From: Leucobacter chromiisoli
Lineage (GTDB): Bacteria > Actinomycetota > Actinomycetes > Actinomycetales > Microbacteriaceae
Direction of reading: 5' to 3'
NCBI RefSeq assembly: GCF_016522505.1
Contig: NZ_JAEHOH010000001.1
Span: 310,001-374,000, forward strand
DNA length: 64,000 nt
A program made the translations under genes and the position numbers. Shown here in pieces: positions 45,374 through 56,105 of the stretch (position 1 is its first letter; each line of letters starts with the position of its first letter). A model generated the notes under the pieces. That model made no database searches. It was not told the DNA's origin and saw only the letters and a program-made list of their open reading frames with translations.

Positions 45374-48300
45374 ATGTCTGCACACAGGGGTTTCCGCGGA
45401 GCGCTCTCCGCGTTGCTCGCCTCGGCGCTGGTAGTGGGCGGCGCGCTGCTCACGGCCCCCGCCGCGTCTGCCGAGGAGGCCGCTCCCGGCGACCAGACGG
45501 TGCAGACCGTACCGGAGACCCAGGCTCCGGCCGAGGCGCCCGCCGAGCCGACTCAGCCCGAAGCCCCGGGCGCTCCGGAGCAGCCCGCGGCCCCCGAAGC
45601 CCCGAGCACTCCGGAGGCGCCCGCCGCAGAGAGCCCCGCTGAGGCGCCCGCCGCAGAGAGCCCCGCTGAGGCGCCCGCGGTGGAGAGTCCCGCGGCGCCC
45701 GAGGACGCCTCGACGGAGCCGGCGCTGACGGTGTCGCCGTCGTCGGGTCTGTCGGATGGTGACACGGTGACGGTGCGCGGCACGGGGTACAACCCTGCTC
45801 AGGCGATCTACGTGACGACGTGCATGGATGTTCCGCTCGAGGAGGTCGACTTCGCGTTCATCAACAACGGCTGCGCTGATGGGGCGAAGCTCGTGTGGCA
45901 GCACGGGTCGGGTCGTGGTCTCGAGTTCGCGGCGGATGGTTCGTTCGAGGTCGAGATGGCCGTGACGGAGCGTGCGGGTTCGACGGCGATGTACACGATC
46001 GCGAATCACACCGCGATGCAGGATCGTTCCCAGGACGCGAAGGCGCCACTCGAGTTCAAGGCTGCCGAGCCGGCCGGCCCTCAGGGCACCGCGACCGTCT
46101 CCGCGGCGACGGAGAACAGCCTGACGGTCTCCGCTTCGCTGACCGGGGTCGATCCGGCTTCCCAGCCGAACGGCGTGCACGTCGGGGTGGTGCTGCGCGG
46201 CACGGCGGACGGTGCGACGCAGAGCGACTTCCTCGGGGCGACCGCATCGGTGAAGAGCGTGCCCGAAAGCGGCGAGTTCGACGCCGAGGTGACGATCCCC
46301 GGTGAGCAGCTGGATCGATCGCAGCAGTACGAGGTCGTCGTGTGGCCGCGACGCTCCAACCCCTCGGCGGCGAACATCGTGAAGGTGCTCGAGTTCGAGG
46401 TGACCGAGGCGCAGTGGGACGCGGTGTTCCCGCCCGCCGCTCCGCAGGCGACGGTGACCGCCGACGTCGCGAGTGCGGCGGAGGGCGAGCTGAGCATCGC
46501 GGCCAAGGCCGAGGGCGTGACGCTGCGCACCGACGGTACCCAGGTTCCGGACACCGGCAAGCCGGACGCCGGTGTCTACTTCTCGGTGATCGAGAAGGGG
46601 ACGTCGGACGAACTGGCCGCCGGAGGGCAGGGGCTCAAGGCCGCCTTCGTCTGGAAGGGCATGATGAACGGCGATGTCGCGGAAGCGACGATCGAGCTCG
46701 AGGCGGCCCAGCTCGACCGGACCAAGGAGTACGAGGTCTACTCCTGGCGGGCGCACGGGAACATGACCCCCGAGCGGCTGCTCGGCAGTTCAGCCCTCGA
46801 GATCACGGAAGAGCAGTGGGATGCGGTGTTCCCGCCCGCGCCGGCCGGCGAGGCCAAGGTGCTCGGGGCGTCCGAGGCGGGGCTCTCGCTGACCGCGAAC
46901 CTGACCGGACTGGACCCCGAGAAGCTGCCGAACGGCGTGTACGTCGGGCTGATCGAGGCGGGCAGCGCCGAGTCGGCGACGATCGACACGATCCTCGGCA
47001 CGAAGTGGGTGCGCTCGATCCCGAGCGATGGCGCGGTCAGCCAGGCGCTCACGGTGGGCGCGGACCAGCTGGATCGTGCGAAGCAGTACGAGGTGCTGGT
47101 GTGGAAGGGGCACACGAATCCGGGTGCCGATACGAACGTGCTGGTGCTGCCGCTGGAGGTGACCGAGGCGCAGTGGGACGACGTGTTCCCGCCGCAGCCC
47201 GCCGGCCCGAGGGGCGAGGCAGAGGTGACCGCAGCTACCGCCGCCGGGCTCTCGCTCACGGCGAAGCTGACGGGTCTGGATCCCGCAGAGCTGCCGCAGG
47301 GGGCCTACGTCGGGCTGATCGAGGCGGGCACGGCGGAGTCCGCGACGACCGATACCATCCGGGGCACGATGTGGATCCGCACGATCCCCGCCGAGGGCGA
47401 GGTCAACCCGGCGCTGACGGTGCCCGCGGACCAGCTGGACCGCACGAAGCAGTACGAGGTGCTGGTGTGGAAGGGGCACACGAACCCGAGCGCCGAGACC
47501 AACATCCTGGTGCTGCCGCTCCAGGTCTCGGAGAAGCACTGGGACGCGATCTTCGGTCCCGTGGATCCGGACAAGACCCACATCTCGGCGCGCATCGCGA
47601 AGGTGGAGCCCGGGAAGCACATCACGGTGGGCATCGAGGGCACGAACCTGCCCGCCGACGCCAAGAACGCCTACGTCGCGATCATCGAGGAGGGCACAGC
47701 GGGCGAGCTCGTCGACCAGGAGACCGCCGACTACGTCGCGATGGAGCCCTTCGCCGAGGTGCGGGCGGGCAAGCTCAAGATGAACCTGAACGCTCCGGCC
47801 GCGAAGCTGGTCGAGGGCAAGCGGTACGAGGTCCTCGTCTGGAAGCAGCACTCCGTGGCGACCCCGCAGAACATCTACGGCTCCGCGGCGCTCGGCATCA
47901 CCCAGACCGACTGGGACAAGCTGTTCTCGCGCGAGGTCGTCAAGCCGCAGCCCAAGCCCACGCCCCGTCCCGCCGTCACCGGCGGTGCCGAGCAGGCGGG
48001 CTCCCTGACCTGGGGCGTCTCGTCCCGATTCGCCGCGTACGTCACCGGACCGATCGCGAAGGGGACCGTCAGCACCTCCGGCGTCGGCGGGGGCCCGGGC
48101 GGGTACGTCTTCCCCCAGGCGACCGGGGGCTCCTGGAACAAGACCAGCCAGACGGGGTCCGTGCGCTACTCGGGCGTCGTGACCTTCACGGGTCACAAGG
48201 GCCAGCTCAACGAGGTCTACGCCAACCCCGTCATCACGGTGACGAGCGCGTCCAGCGGCACGATCTCGGCCGGCGGTCACTCCTACGGCCTGAACCTCGC

Positions 48301-48985
48301 CGCGGGTTCCAAGTCCGTCGGGCCGAACGGCGAGGTCACCTGGAGCGGCGTCCCCGTGCAGGGCGCCATCAGCGGCGGCGGCAACGGCGGCGGAGGATCG
48401 CTGCCCATCGATCCGATCAGCTTCACCGTCGGGGCGGCGAGCGGAGCCAGCTACGGCTCCACGAGCGTCGGCGCCGAGACGAAGAAGCGCACCGCAGCCG
48501 AGACCCCGCCGGCGACCACCGGCATCCGGGTGATCACGCCCGCGGAGGACATCGTGCCCGGCGGCGAGATCGAGTTCGAGGCCTCGGGCTTCGAGTCGAA
48601 GGAGCGCGATGTGCTCGTGGTGCTCTACTCCGATCCCGTGGTGCTCGACGACGCGGCCGGTGCGAACGCGAACGGCGTGGTGCGCTGGATCGGCAACCTC
48701 CCCGAGGACACTGAGCTCGGCGAGCACACGATCACCCTGCAGGGCAGCGTCGACGCCGGCGCCGTGATCGAGGTCGTCGAACCCGAGGAGGAGAAGGACG
48801 CGACCGGGTCGAAGGAACGGGTCGCCGCGCTCGACGCGGAGAGCCTCGGCGAGTCGGCTCCGCAGAGCGCCGGCGTCGCCGAGGGCGCACCCGGCTGGCT
48901 GTGGTGGGCCGGCGCGATCGCCCTGCTCGCGGTGGCCGGGGCCATGAGCGGCCTGGTCGTCGTGCAGCGCCGCAACAACTCGTAG
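45374..48985 (+). CDS. Giant cell-surface haem-binding protein with an HtaA domain and five tandem repeats
   Basis: A 1203-residue anchored surface protein. Signal peptide at residues 1-33 (cut after PAASA). A Pro/Ala/Glu-rich stalk follows (34-115) with three 9-residue repeats. An Ig/neocarzinostatin-like domain (about 117-230) carries two cysteines. Five repeats of about 115-130 residues follow (about 235-356, 357-490, 492-609, 611-731, 732-854), each with a QLDR..QYEV.VW core and a W-D-x-x-F ending. A PKPTPRP linker leads to an HtaA domain (874-1026) with candidate haem ligands Y889 and H941, then an Ig-like domain (1044-1139) and a membrane anchor (about 1174-1198) ending RRNNS. HtaA proteins of Corynebacterium pass haem to HmuT. 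The repeats are not a family I know. Confidence 0.85.
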   Translation: MSAHRGFRGALSALLASALVVGGALLTAPAASAEEAAPGDQTVQTVPETQAPAEAPAEPTQPEAPGAPEQPAAPEAPSTPEAPAAESPAEAPAAESPAEAPAVESPAAPEDASTEPALTVSPSSGLSDGDTVTVRGTGYNPAQAIYVTTCMDVPLEEVDFAFINNGCADGAKLVWQHGSGRGLEFAADGSFEVEMAVTERAGSTAMYTIANHTAMQDRSQDAKAPLEFKAAEPAGPQGTATVSAATENSLTVSASLTGVDPASQPNGVHVGVVLRGTADGATQSDFLGATASVKSVPESGEFDAEVTIPGEQLDRSQQYEVVVWPRRSNPSAANIVKVLEFEVTEAQWDAVFPPAAPQATVTADVASAAEGELSIAAKAEGVTLRTDGTQVPDTGKPDAGVYFSVIEKGTSDELAAGGQGLKAAFVWKGMMNGDVAEATIELEAAQLDRTKEYEVYSWRAHGNMTPERLLGSSALEITEEQWDAVFPPAPAGEAKVLGASEAGLSLTANLTGLDPEKLPNGVYVGLIEAGSAESATIDTILGTKWVRSIPSDGAVSQALTVGADQLDRAKQYEVLVWKGHTNPGADTNVLVLPLEVTEAQWDDVFPPQPAGPRGEAEVTAATAAGLSLTAKLTGLDPAELPQGAYVGLIEAGTAESATTDTIRGTMWIRTIPAEGEVNPALTVPADQLDRTKQYEVLVWKGHTNPSAETNILVLPLQVSEKHWDAIFGPVDPDKTHISARIAKVEPGKHITVGIEGTNLPADAKNAYVAIIEEGTAGELVDQETADYVAMEPFAEVRAGKLKMNLNAPAAKLVEGKRYEVLVWKQHSVATPQNIYGSAALGITQTDWDKLFSREVVKPQPKPTPRPAVTGGAEQAGSLTWGVSSRFAAYVTGPIAKGTVSTSGVGGGPGGYVFPQATGGSWNKTSQTGSVRYSGVVTFTGHKGQLNEVYANPVITVTSASSGTISAGGHSYGLNLAAGSKSVGPNGEVTWSGVPVQGAISGGGNGGGGSLPIDPISFTVGAASGASYGSTSVGAETKKRTAAETPPATTGIRVITPAEDIVPGGEIEFEASGFESKERDVLVVLYSDPVVLDDAAGANANGVVRWIGNLPEDTELGEHTITLQGSVDAGAVIEVVEPEEEKDATGSKERVAALDAESLGESAPQSAGVAEGAPGWLWWAGAIALLAVAGAMSGLVVVQRRNNS

Positions 48986-48991
48986 TCTGTT

Positions 48992-49019
48992 CCGGGGCCG
49001 GCTCTCGGGCCGGCCCCGG
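48992..49019 (+). terminator. Hairpin between the two HtaA-domain genes
   Basis: Perfect 11-base arms (48992-49002 and 49009-49019) with a 6-base loop start six bases after the stop codon. No T-tract follows, so it may only partly stop transcription and lower expression of the second gene. Confidence 0.5.
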
Positions 49020-49170
49020 CCGCGGCCCTCTCCGGGGCAGGCGGGGAGGATCCCGAACACGGGACGCCGAACCGCCGCTCGACCAGTCGGATATCCCGGG
49101 CCGGTCGGATGCGAACAGCCCCCGAACTGCAGCATCGATACCGCTCGACAGCGAGACAAAGGACATCACC

Positions 49171-50079
49171 GTGACATTCCGCCCCCTCAACCGTGCAGCA
49201 CGAACGGGCGCCCTGCTCGGCGCCGCGATCCTCGGCGGCGGGCTGCTGCTGGCCCCCGCGACGGCGCAGGCGGCGCCCCTGGTGGCTGAGGAGACGACAA
49301 GCGCCGACTGCACCGTGACGAGCTCCGAACTGCGCTGGGGTGTGAAGGAGAGCTTCCGCTCGTACATCAGCGGCAGCATCGCGAACGGCGAGTGGACTAC
49401 CGACAACGGTGCGGGCTACGAGACTCCCGAGTTCATCTGGAGCACCGACGCCGGCGAACTCTCGAGCGACCTCGAATCGGGCACCATCTCCTTCACCGGC
49501 GGGGTGCACTTCACCGGGCACGGCGGCGCGCTCGCCATGGACCTCGCCAACCCCTCGATCCAGTTCGAGGGGGATGCCGCGTACCTGCTGCTCGACTTCG
49601 GGGCCACCGACACCGCGCAGGAGGGGGCGCCCGCCTCCTCTCAGCTGCGAGCGGCGAAGATCGAACTCGGCGAGGCGCTCTCGACCGAGGGGGACGCCCT
49701 CACCATCTCGGGCGCGACGACGCGGCTCACGTCGGAGGGGGCGGCGGCCTTCAACGGCGACTACGGTGACTACGCCGCAGGCGACGAGATGGACCCGGTC
49801 AGCCTCACCGCCGCGGTCAGCGGATGCGAGCTCGGCGCCGTCGAGATCGCGGCTCCGGCGGAGCCCGACGAGGAGGAGCCCGCACCCGCGCCGGCCGAAC
49901 CGGTCGCGCAGCAGCAGGTCCCGTGGATCCCCATCATCGTGGGCGGGGTCGCGATCCTCGTCATCGGCGTCACCGCCGGCATGCTGATCGCGGGTCGCGG
50001 CAAGGGCAAGAGCGCCGGCGCGGGCGCTCCCGACGGGGCGGCAGCGTCGCAGGATCCCGAGCAGACCCCCGGCGGCTAG
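49171..50079 (+). CDS. HtaA-domain haem-binding surface protein
   Basis: A 302-residue anchored protein. Signal peptide at about residues 1-32 (cut after AQA). One HtaA domain covers about residues 40-225, with candidate haem ligands Y65 in SFRSYISG and H117 in FTGHGG, and two cysteines (SADC, SGCELG) at the domain ends that could close it with a disulfide. A Pro/Glu/Ala linker is followed by a membrane helix (about 250-272) and a short Gly/Ala/Lys tail. It corresponds in layout to HtaB/ChtB-type proteins that relay haem between a surface receptor and HmuT. GTG 49171 has AAAGGA upstream. The open frame before it is the other gene's shadow. Confidence 0.88.
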   Translation: MTFRPLNRAARTGALLGAAILGGGLLLAPATAQAAPLVAEETTSADCTVTSSELRWGVKESFRSYISGSIANGEWTTDNGAGYETPEFIWSTDAGELSSDLESGTISFTGGVHFTGHGGALAMDLANPSIQFEGDAAYLLLDFGATDTAQEGAPASSQLRAAKIELGEALSTEGDALTISGATTRLTSEGAAAFNGDYGDYAAGDEMDPVSLTAAVSGCELGAVEIAAPAEPDEEEPAPAPAEPVAQQQVPWIPIIVGGVAILVIGVTAGMLIAGRGKGKSAGAGAPDGAAASQDPEQTPGG

Positions 50080-50161
50080 CTCGACGCGCAACCGACGGGC
50101 GCGCAGTTGACAGACGCCCCCGACGGACGCCACCGGCGAGACGCACCTGGCGAGGCGCCGT

Positions 50162-50196
50162 CGGAGCGGGATCCGGAGCGGATCCGGAGCGGGATC
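50162..50196. repeat. Three short tandem repeats of an 11/12-base unit
   Basis: CGGAGCGGGATC, CGGAGCGGATC and CGGAGCGGGATC follow one another between the convergent HtaA-domain and hmuV genes. The middle copy lacks one G. No hairpin or gene is associated with them. Confidence 0.6.
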
Positions 50197-50210
50197 GGTA
50201 TGGCGAGCGT

Positions 50211-51029
50211 TCAGAGCGCGCGCAGGGGAAGCACGATCCCCTTGCCGGTGAGCGGGTGGAGGATCACCTCGACCGGCGTGCGGTAGACCTCCGACACGAT
50301 CTCCGCCGTGAGCACCCGATCCGGCGCGTCGCACGCCACCACCGCTCCATCCCGCAGCAGCGCGATCCGATCGGCGTACGCCGCGGCGAGGTTGAGATCG
50401 TGCAGCACGATCAGCACGGCGTCGCCCGCGAGCGCGCGATCCCGGGCGAGACCGAGGACGGCCTCCTGGTGACCGAGGTCCAGCGCCGCGGTCGGCTCGT
50501 CGAGCATGAGCACGCCCGTGCGGCCGGCCATGACACGGGCGAACGCGGTGCGGGCGCGCTCGCCACCCGAGAGCGATGGCACGCGGCGGTTGCCGAGGTG
50601 CGCGACGTCGGCGGCGTGGATCGACTCGGCGATCGCCTCGTTGTCCTCGTCCTCGCGCGGGGTGCGGCGCCAGGGCGCCCGGCCCATCTCGACCACCTGG
50701 TGCACCGTGAACGGGAAGAGCAGCTGGTTGTCCTGCAGCAGCACGCTGCGCCGCCGCGAGAGCTCGATGAGCGACCAGTCGGAGATCTCGCGCCCGAAGA
50801 ACCGCACCGATCCGTCGTCGGGGGCCACATCCCCCGAGAGCAGGCTGAGCAGCGTCGACTTGCCGGCGCCGTTGGGCCCGAGCAGTGCGAGCACCTCGCC
50901 GGCGCGCACCTCCAGCGAGACGTCGTCGAGCAGCGCCCGGCCGCCGCGCACCACGCGCACCGACTCGGCGGCGCAGACGACCTCCCCGGCGGCGGCTCGC
51001 GAGGGCAGGATGATCTGACGGGCGGCCAT
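50211..51029 (-). CDS. hmuV: Haem ABC importer, ATP-binding subunit
   Basis: A 272-residue ATPase. Walker A is GPNGAGKST, the Q-loop follows in RSVLLQDNQLLFPF, the signature is SLSGGERAR, Walker B is VLMLDEPTAALD and the switch histidine is in IVLHDLN. It powers the HmuU channel. The ATG overlaps the last base of the hmuU stop codon, so the two are co-translated. It converges with the HtaA-domain gene. The close pairing with HmuU, HmuT and HtaA proteins supports haem rather than ferric siderophore as substrate. Confidence 0.93.
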   Translation of the reverse strand: MAARQIILPSRAAAGEVVCAAESVRVVRGGRALLDDVSLEVRAGEVLALLGPNGAGKSTLLSLLSGDVAPDDGSVRFFGREISDWSLIELSRRRSVLLQDNQLLFPFTVHQVVEMGRAPWRRTPREDEDNEAIAESIHAADVAHLGNRRVPSLSGGERARTAFARVMAGRTGVLMLDEPTAALDLGHQEAVLGLARDRALAGDAVLIVLHDLNLAAAYADRIALLRDGAVVACDAPDRVLTAEIVSEVYRTPVEVILHPLTGKGIVLPLRAL

Positions 51030-52096
51030 CAGCCCCACCCCCCGCTGCGCTTGCGGGTGCGCCGCAGCAGCCAGAAGAAGAACGGCCCGCCGACGAGCGA
51101 GGTCAGCATGCCGATCGGCATGTCCGCCATCGGCACGATCGTGCGCGCGGAGAGATCGGCGAGCGTGAGCAGGAGCGCCCCGCCCAGCGCCGAGGCCGTG
51201 ACGAGCGGTAGATGCGCGGGGCCCAGGATCATGCGCATGAGGTGCGGGATCACGAGGCCGACGAAGGCGATGATGCCCGCGAACGCGACCGATGCGCCCA
51301 CCAGCAGGGCGACCAGCACGATCACGCAGATCCTGAGAGCCTCGACGTTGACGCCGAGGTGACGGGCGTTCCGCTCGCCGAGCGAGAGCAGGTCGAGCTT
51401 GCGGGCGACGACGTAGGAGACGACGAGGCCCAGGGCGATCACCGGCGTCACCACGAGCACCTGCGACCAGCGGCTCCCCGCGATGCTGCCAAGCTGCCAG
51501 AACACGATCTGCTCGCGGGACTGCGTGTCGCCGAGGAAGGTGAGCAGGGCGATCGCGGCGCCGGCGACCGCGTTCACGGCGATACCGGTGAGCACGAGGG
51601 TGACGACCTCGGTCTTCCCCTCCGCGCGGCTCATGCCGTAGACGATGAGCGTGGCGCCGAGGCCCGCCGCGAAGGCGAACACAGCCGTCGTCCACTCCCC
51701 GAAGACGGTGAGGCCGAACACGATGCACAGGCCGGCGCCCACGGCCGCGCCCGACGAGACCCCGATCACGCCCGGCTCGGCGAGCGGGTTGCCGAAGATC
51801 GCCTGCATGAGCAGACCGGAGACCGCGAGTCCCGCTCCGACGAGCGCCGCCATGGCGACCCGCGGGAAGCGGATCGCCCAGAGCGTCTGGTCGCCGGTCG
51901 GGTGGGAGGGCAGCGGCAGCCAGTCGAGCCCCACCCGGTGCAGCAGCGATCCGAGCACCTCCTGCGGCGGGATCGCGAGCTGCCCGGTGCCGGCCGAGGC
52001 GAGGAGGGCCACGACGAGTGCGATCGAGAGCGCCGTGAAGAGCGCAACCGCAGTCGCGGTGTGCCGCGAGGACGCGGCCTGGCTGCGAGATGTCAT
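51029..52096 (-). CDS. hmuU: Haem ABC importer, permease subunit
   Basis: FecCD-family permease of 355 residues with about ten hydrophobic segments. Family motifs include LWAIRFPRVAMAALVGAGLAVSG, MQAIFGNPLAEPGVIGVSSGA and AGIIAFVGLVIPHLMR, the last being the coupling-helix region that meets the ATPase. It forms the inner-membrane channel as a dimer. It is first of the two-gene unit with hmuV, divergent from hmuT across a DtxR box, so importer and binding protein are iron-controlled together. Confidence 0.94.
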   Translation of the reverse strand: MTSRSQAASSRHTATAVALFTALSIALVVALLASAGTGQLAIPPQEVLGSLLHRVGLDWLPLPSHPTGDQTLWAIRFPRVAMAALVGAGLAVSGLLMQAIFGNPLAEPGVIGVSSGAAVGAGLCIVFGLTVFGEWTTAVFAFAAGLGATLIVYGMSRAEGKTEVVTLVLTGIAVNAVAGAAIALLTFLGDTQSREQIVFWQLGSIAGSRWSQVLVVTPVIALGLVVSYVVARKLDLLSLGERNARHLGVNVEALRICVIVLVALLVGASVAFAGIIAFVGLVIPHLMRMILGPAHLPLVTASALGGALLLTLADLSARTIVPMADMPIGMLTSLVGGPFFFWLLRRTRKRSGGWG

Positions 52097-52179
52097 ACGC
52101 GCTGAAGCTGCTTTCTGAGCGATGCGTCGCCGAATGGGGCGGGTGCTGGAGGAACGCGTTCGGGTTCCTCATACCTATC

Positions 52180-52198
52180 TTAGGGTAGGCTAACCAGG
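52180..52198. promoter_or_regulatory. DtxR/IdeR-type iron box between hmuU and hmuT
   Basis: TTAGGGTAGGCTAACCAGG matches the DtxR consensus at 14 of 19 positions. It lies 84 bases from the hmuU start and 30 bases from the hmuT start. TAGGCT within it could be the hmuT -10 box and TAAGAT on the other strand the hmuU -10 box, so bound repressor would cover both. Confidence 0.78.
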
Positions 52199-52227
52199 TC
52201 TTGCCGAACACGTCCCGAAGGGTTCAT

Positions 52228-53349
52228 ATGCCGCGCTCTCGTACCGCTCGCGGGCTCAGGGCCGCGACCCTCGCGATCGTCGCCCTCCTCGGTCTCGGGC
52301 TGACGGCCTGCCAGACCGGCGCGGCGGTGCAGGGCGAGGCGGCGGACGCGCCCGTCCAGCTCCCGCCGCTCTCCGAGATCACGCCAGCCGAGGATCCGAC
52401 CGCCCTCGAGGGCCCCACGACGGCCGTCATCGGCGGTCCCACCATGGAGCCGGTGGCCGACGGACCCGAGCCGGATCTCCCCGTGACCGTGGTCTCCCAC
52501 GACAAGTCGGGCGACACGGAGATCGAGGTCACCGACACCTCCCGGGTGCTCGCGCTCTCCCTGAGCGGATCGCTGGCCGAGCTGGTCCACGCGTACGGGC
52601 TCAGCGACACCCTCGTGGGGCGGGACGTCTCCACGAACCTGCCAGGCCTCGAGGAGCTGCCCGTGGTGACCCGCGACGGGCACTCCATCGACGCCGAGAG
52701 CGTCCTCGGGCTGAACCCGAGCCTGATCCTCACCGACGGATCCATCGGGCCGATCGACGTGGTCCTGCAGCTGCGCGACGCCGGCATCCCCGTCGTGATG
52801 GTGACGCGCGCCGTGGACCCGGAGACGACGTACCAGACCGCGCGGGAGATCGCCGCCGCGCTCGGCGTCGCTCCGCTGGGGGAGGAGCTCGTGACGGAGC
52901 TCACCCAGGCGATCGCCGACAAGGAGGAGGAGATCGCGGAGCTGGTGCCCGCCGACGAGGCGAAGCGGCCCCGGGTCGCATTCCTCTACGTCCGCGGCAC
53001 CGGGATCTTCTACCTCTTCGGGGAGGGGAGCGGGATCGACAGCCTGATCCGCTCCATCGGGGCGGTCGACGTGGCCCGGGAGATCGGATGGGTCGGCGAG
53101 AAGCCGATGACCGACGAAGCCCTCATCGCGACGGATCCCGATGTGATCCTGGTGATGACCAAGGGACTCGAGAGTGCGGGCGGGGTCGACGGCCTGCTCG
53201 CGGCCCAGCCCAGCATCGGACTGACCTCGGCGGGCGAGAAGCGCCGCATCATCGACGTCGACGACACCCTGCTGTTCGCGGGAGGCACCCGGATCCCCGA
53301 CGTGATGGACGGCCTCGCGCGCGCGATCTACGCGCCAGACTCGCTGTAG
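52228..53349 (+). CDS. hmuT: Haem-binding lipoprotein of the HmuTUV importer
   Basis: A 373-residue periplasmic-binding-fold lipoprotein. The signal ends in a lipobox LTAC at about residue 28, followed by a disordered Pro/Glu/Ala linker (about 30-90) and two lobes. H152 in TRDGHSIDAE and Y254 in FLYVRGTG, with R256 two residues later, correspond in spacing to His136, Tyr235 and Arg237 that hold haem in Corynebacterium diphtheriae HmuT. Hence the substrate is probably haem. ATG 52228 is preferred over upstream in-frame codons because it directly precedes the basic signal-peptide start. It is divergent from hmuUV. Confidence 0.93.
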   Translation: MPRSRTARGLRAATLAIVALLGLGLTACQTGAAVQGEAADAPVQLPPLSEITPAEDPTALEGPTTAVIGGPTMEPVADGPEPDLPVTVVSHDKSGDTEIEVTDTSRVLALSLSGSLAELVHAYGLSDTLVGRDVSTNLPGLEELPVVTRDGHSIDAESVLGLNPSLILTDGSIGPIDVVLQLRDAGIPVVMVTRAVDPETTYQTAREIAAALGVAPLGEELVTELTQAIADKEEEIAELVPADEAKRPRVAFLYVRGTGIFYLFGEGSGIDSLIRSIGAVDVAREIGWVGEKPMTDEALIATDPDVILVMTKGLESAGGVDGLLAAQPSIGLTSAGEKRRIIDVDDTLLFAGGTRIPDVMDGLARAIYAPDSL

Positions 53350-53491
53350 ACGGCGGAGATGTCGCCCGCCGGGCGCCGCGCGGCGCCCGGCCGGCACTCA
53401 CGATGATGCCAGCGACCGCATGTAGTCTGGTCTGCGGTTATGCCGCCCGCGATACGCGGGCAGCCCCAGCGAGAACCCGGAGGAGAAGAGC

Positions 53492-54199
53492 GTGGTGCAA
53501 GGACAGGACGACGCCGACGCGCGTCGCGGCTCGCACCAGGACTACCCGGAGGATCGCTTCGACCGCCCCACCGCTGGCGGTCGAGTCGGCGCGCACCGCT
53601 TCGCCGCCAGGCAGCGGTACGTCTGGCAGTACCTCGTCGCGGCCGCGGTGGGCTTCGTGCTGCTGACGGGCCTCGGCATCATCGGCGTGCAGAGCCTCGG
53701 CGGCGATCGCGTGGATCACCTCTCCGACGGGCGGCCCTCGGCGCCCGCGTCCGAGGAGGTGGAGGCCGTGCTCGACCCCGCGGCGACCGTCGCGGTGTTC
53801 AACGGCACCGAGATCCCGAACCTCGCCGCCGGCGTCGACGGCGTCATCACGGCGAACGGGTGGGGGCAGATCGTGCTCTCCGACAACGCGGCGGCCTCGG
53901 ACGTCGACATCTCCGCCGTGTTCTACGCCGCGCCCGAGGACGAGGCCGCCGCGGAGGGCCTCGCCGCCGAGCTCGGGGGCCTCTCCACCTACGAGGCGCC
54001 GCCGGAGTACGGGGAGTACGGGGCCCGCCTCGTGGTGCTGCTCGGCGCCGACTACCAGGGCCCGGGCATCGCGGAGGCGGAGCAGATGACCCAGGAGGGG
54101 CAGAGCGAGGCTCCGCCCACGGAGGAGGCGCTGCCCGAGGAGGGGCAGACGCCCGAGGAGAATACCCTGCCCGAGGGCGGCGAGGCGCCCGTGCAGTAG
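53492..54199 (+). CDS. LytR_C-domain membrane protein
   Basis: A 235-residue protein with a charged cytoplasmic N-terminus (about 45 residues), one membrane helix at about residues 47-68 and an extracytoplasmic LytR_C-like domain (about 90-180) starting [17 protein letters not shown] Glu/Pro-rich tail with EEALPEEGQ units follows. LytR_C domains often accompany LCP-type enzymes that attach glycopolymers to peptidoglycan, but here there is no LCP catalytic domain. GTG 53492 follows GGAGGAG. It lies 195 bases before groL and reads the same way. A role in wall-glycan attachment is inference. Confidence 0.78.
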   Translation: MVQGQDDADARRGSHQDYPEDRFDRPTAGGRVGAHRFAARQRYVWQYLVAAAVGFVLLTGLGIIGVQSLGGDRVDHLSDGRPSAPASEEVEAVLDPAATVAVFNGTEIPNLAAGVDGVITANGWGQIVLSDNAAASDVDISAVFYAAPEDEAAAEGLAAELGGLSTYEAPPEYGEYGARLVVLLGADYQGPGIAEAEQMTQEGQSEAPPTEEALPEEGQTPEENTLPEGGEAPVQ

Positions 54200-54271
54200 C
54201 CGGCGGCATCCCGGCCGCGGACGCGCATGATCCGGCCGTCGCCCGCTGTTCGCTGAGCGCGAGCATCCCCG

Positions 54272-54298
54272 CTTGCACTCCCCGTGCGTGAGTGCCAA
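54272..54298. promoter_or_regulatory. First CIRCE element upstream of groL (imperfect)
   Basis: CTTGCACTC-N9-GAGTGCCAA. The left arm matches the CIRCE consensus TTAGCACTC at 7 of 9 bases and the right arm matches at 8 of 9. It lies 7 bases before the second CIRCE. HrcA repressor would bind it. Confidence 0.72.
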
Positions 54299-54305
54299 GA
54301 TTGTC

Positions 54306-56014
<1,709 letters not shown>

Positions 56015-56027
56015 GAGTCCGTACTCG

Positions 56028-56061
56028 AGCGGGGGTCGCGTGTTTCGCGGCCCCCGCTTTT
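56028..56061 (+). terminator. Intrinsic terminator of groL
   Basis: Arms 56028-56040 and 56046-56058 pair over 13 positions (one G-T pair) with a TGTTT loop, followed by TTTT (56058-56061). It begins 13 bases after the groL stop. Confidence 0.92.
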
Positions 56062-56105
56062 GCATGCCCGGGGTGCGGGCCGCCCCGGTAGGCGGCTGCC
56101 AGCCG

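Noticed and set aside
50080-50125. A second copy of the palindrome found at 45076-45129
   Set aside because: Only about ten bases (around CAACTGCGC) are shared and there is no paired arm; this is within chance for such GC content.
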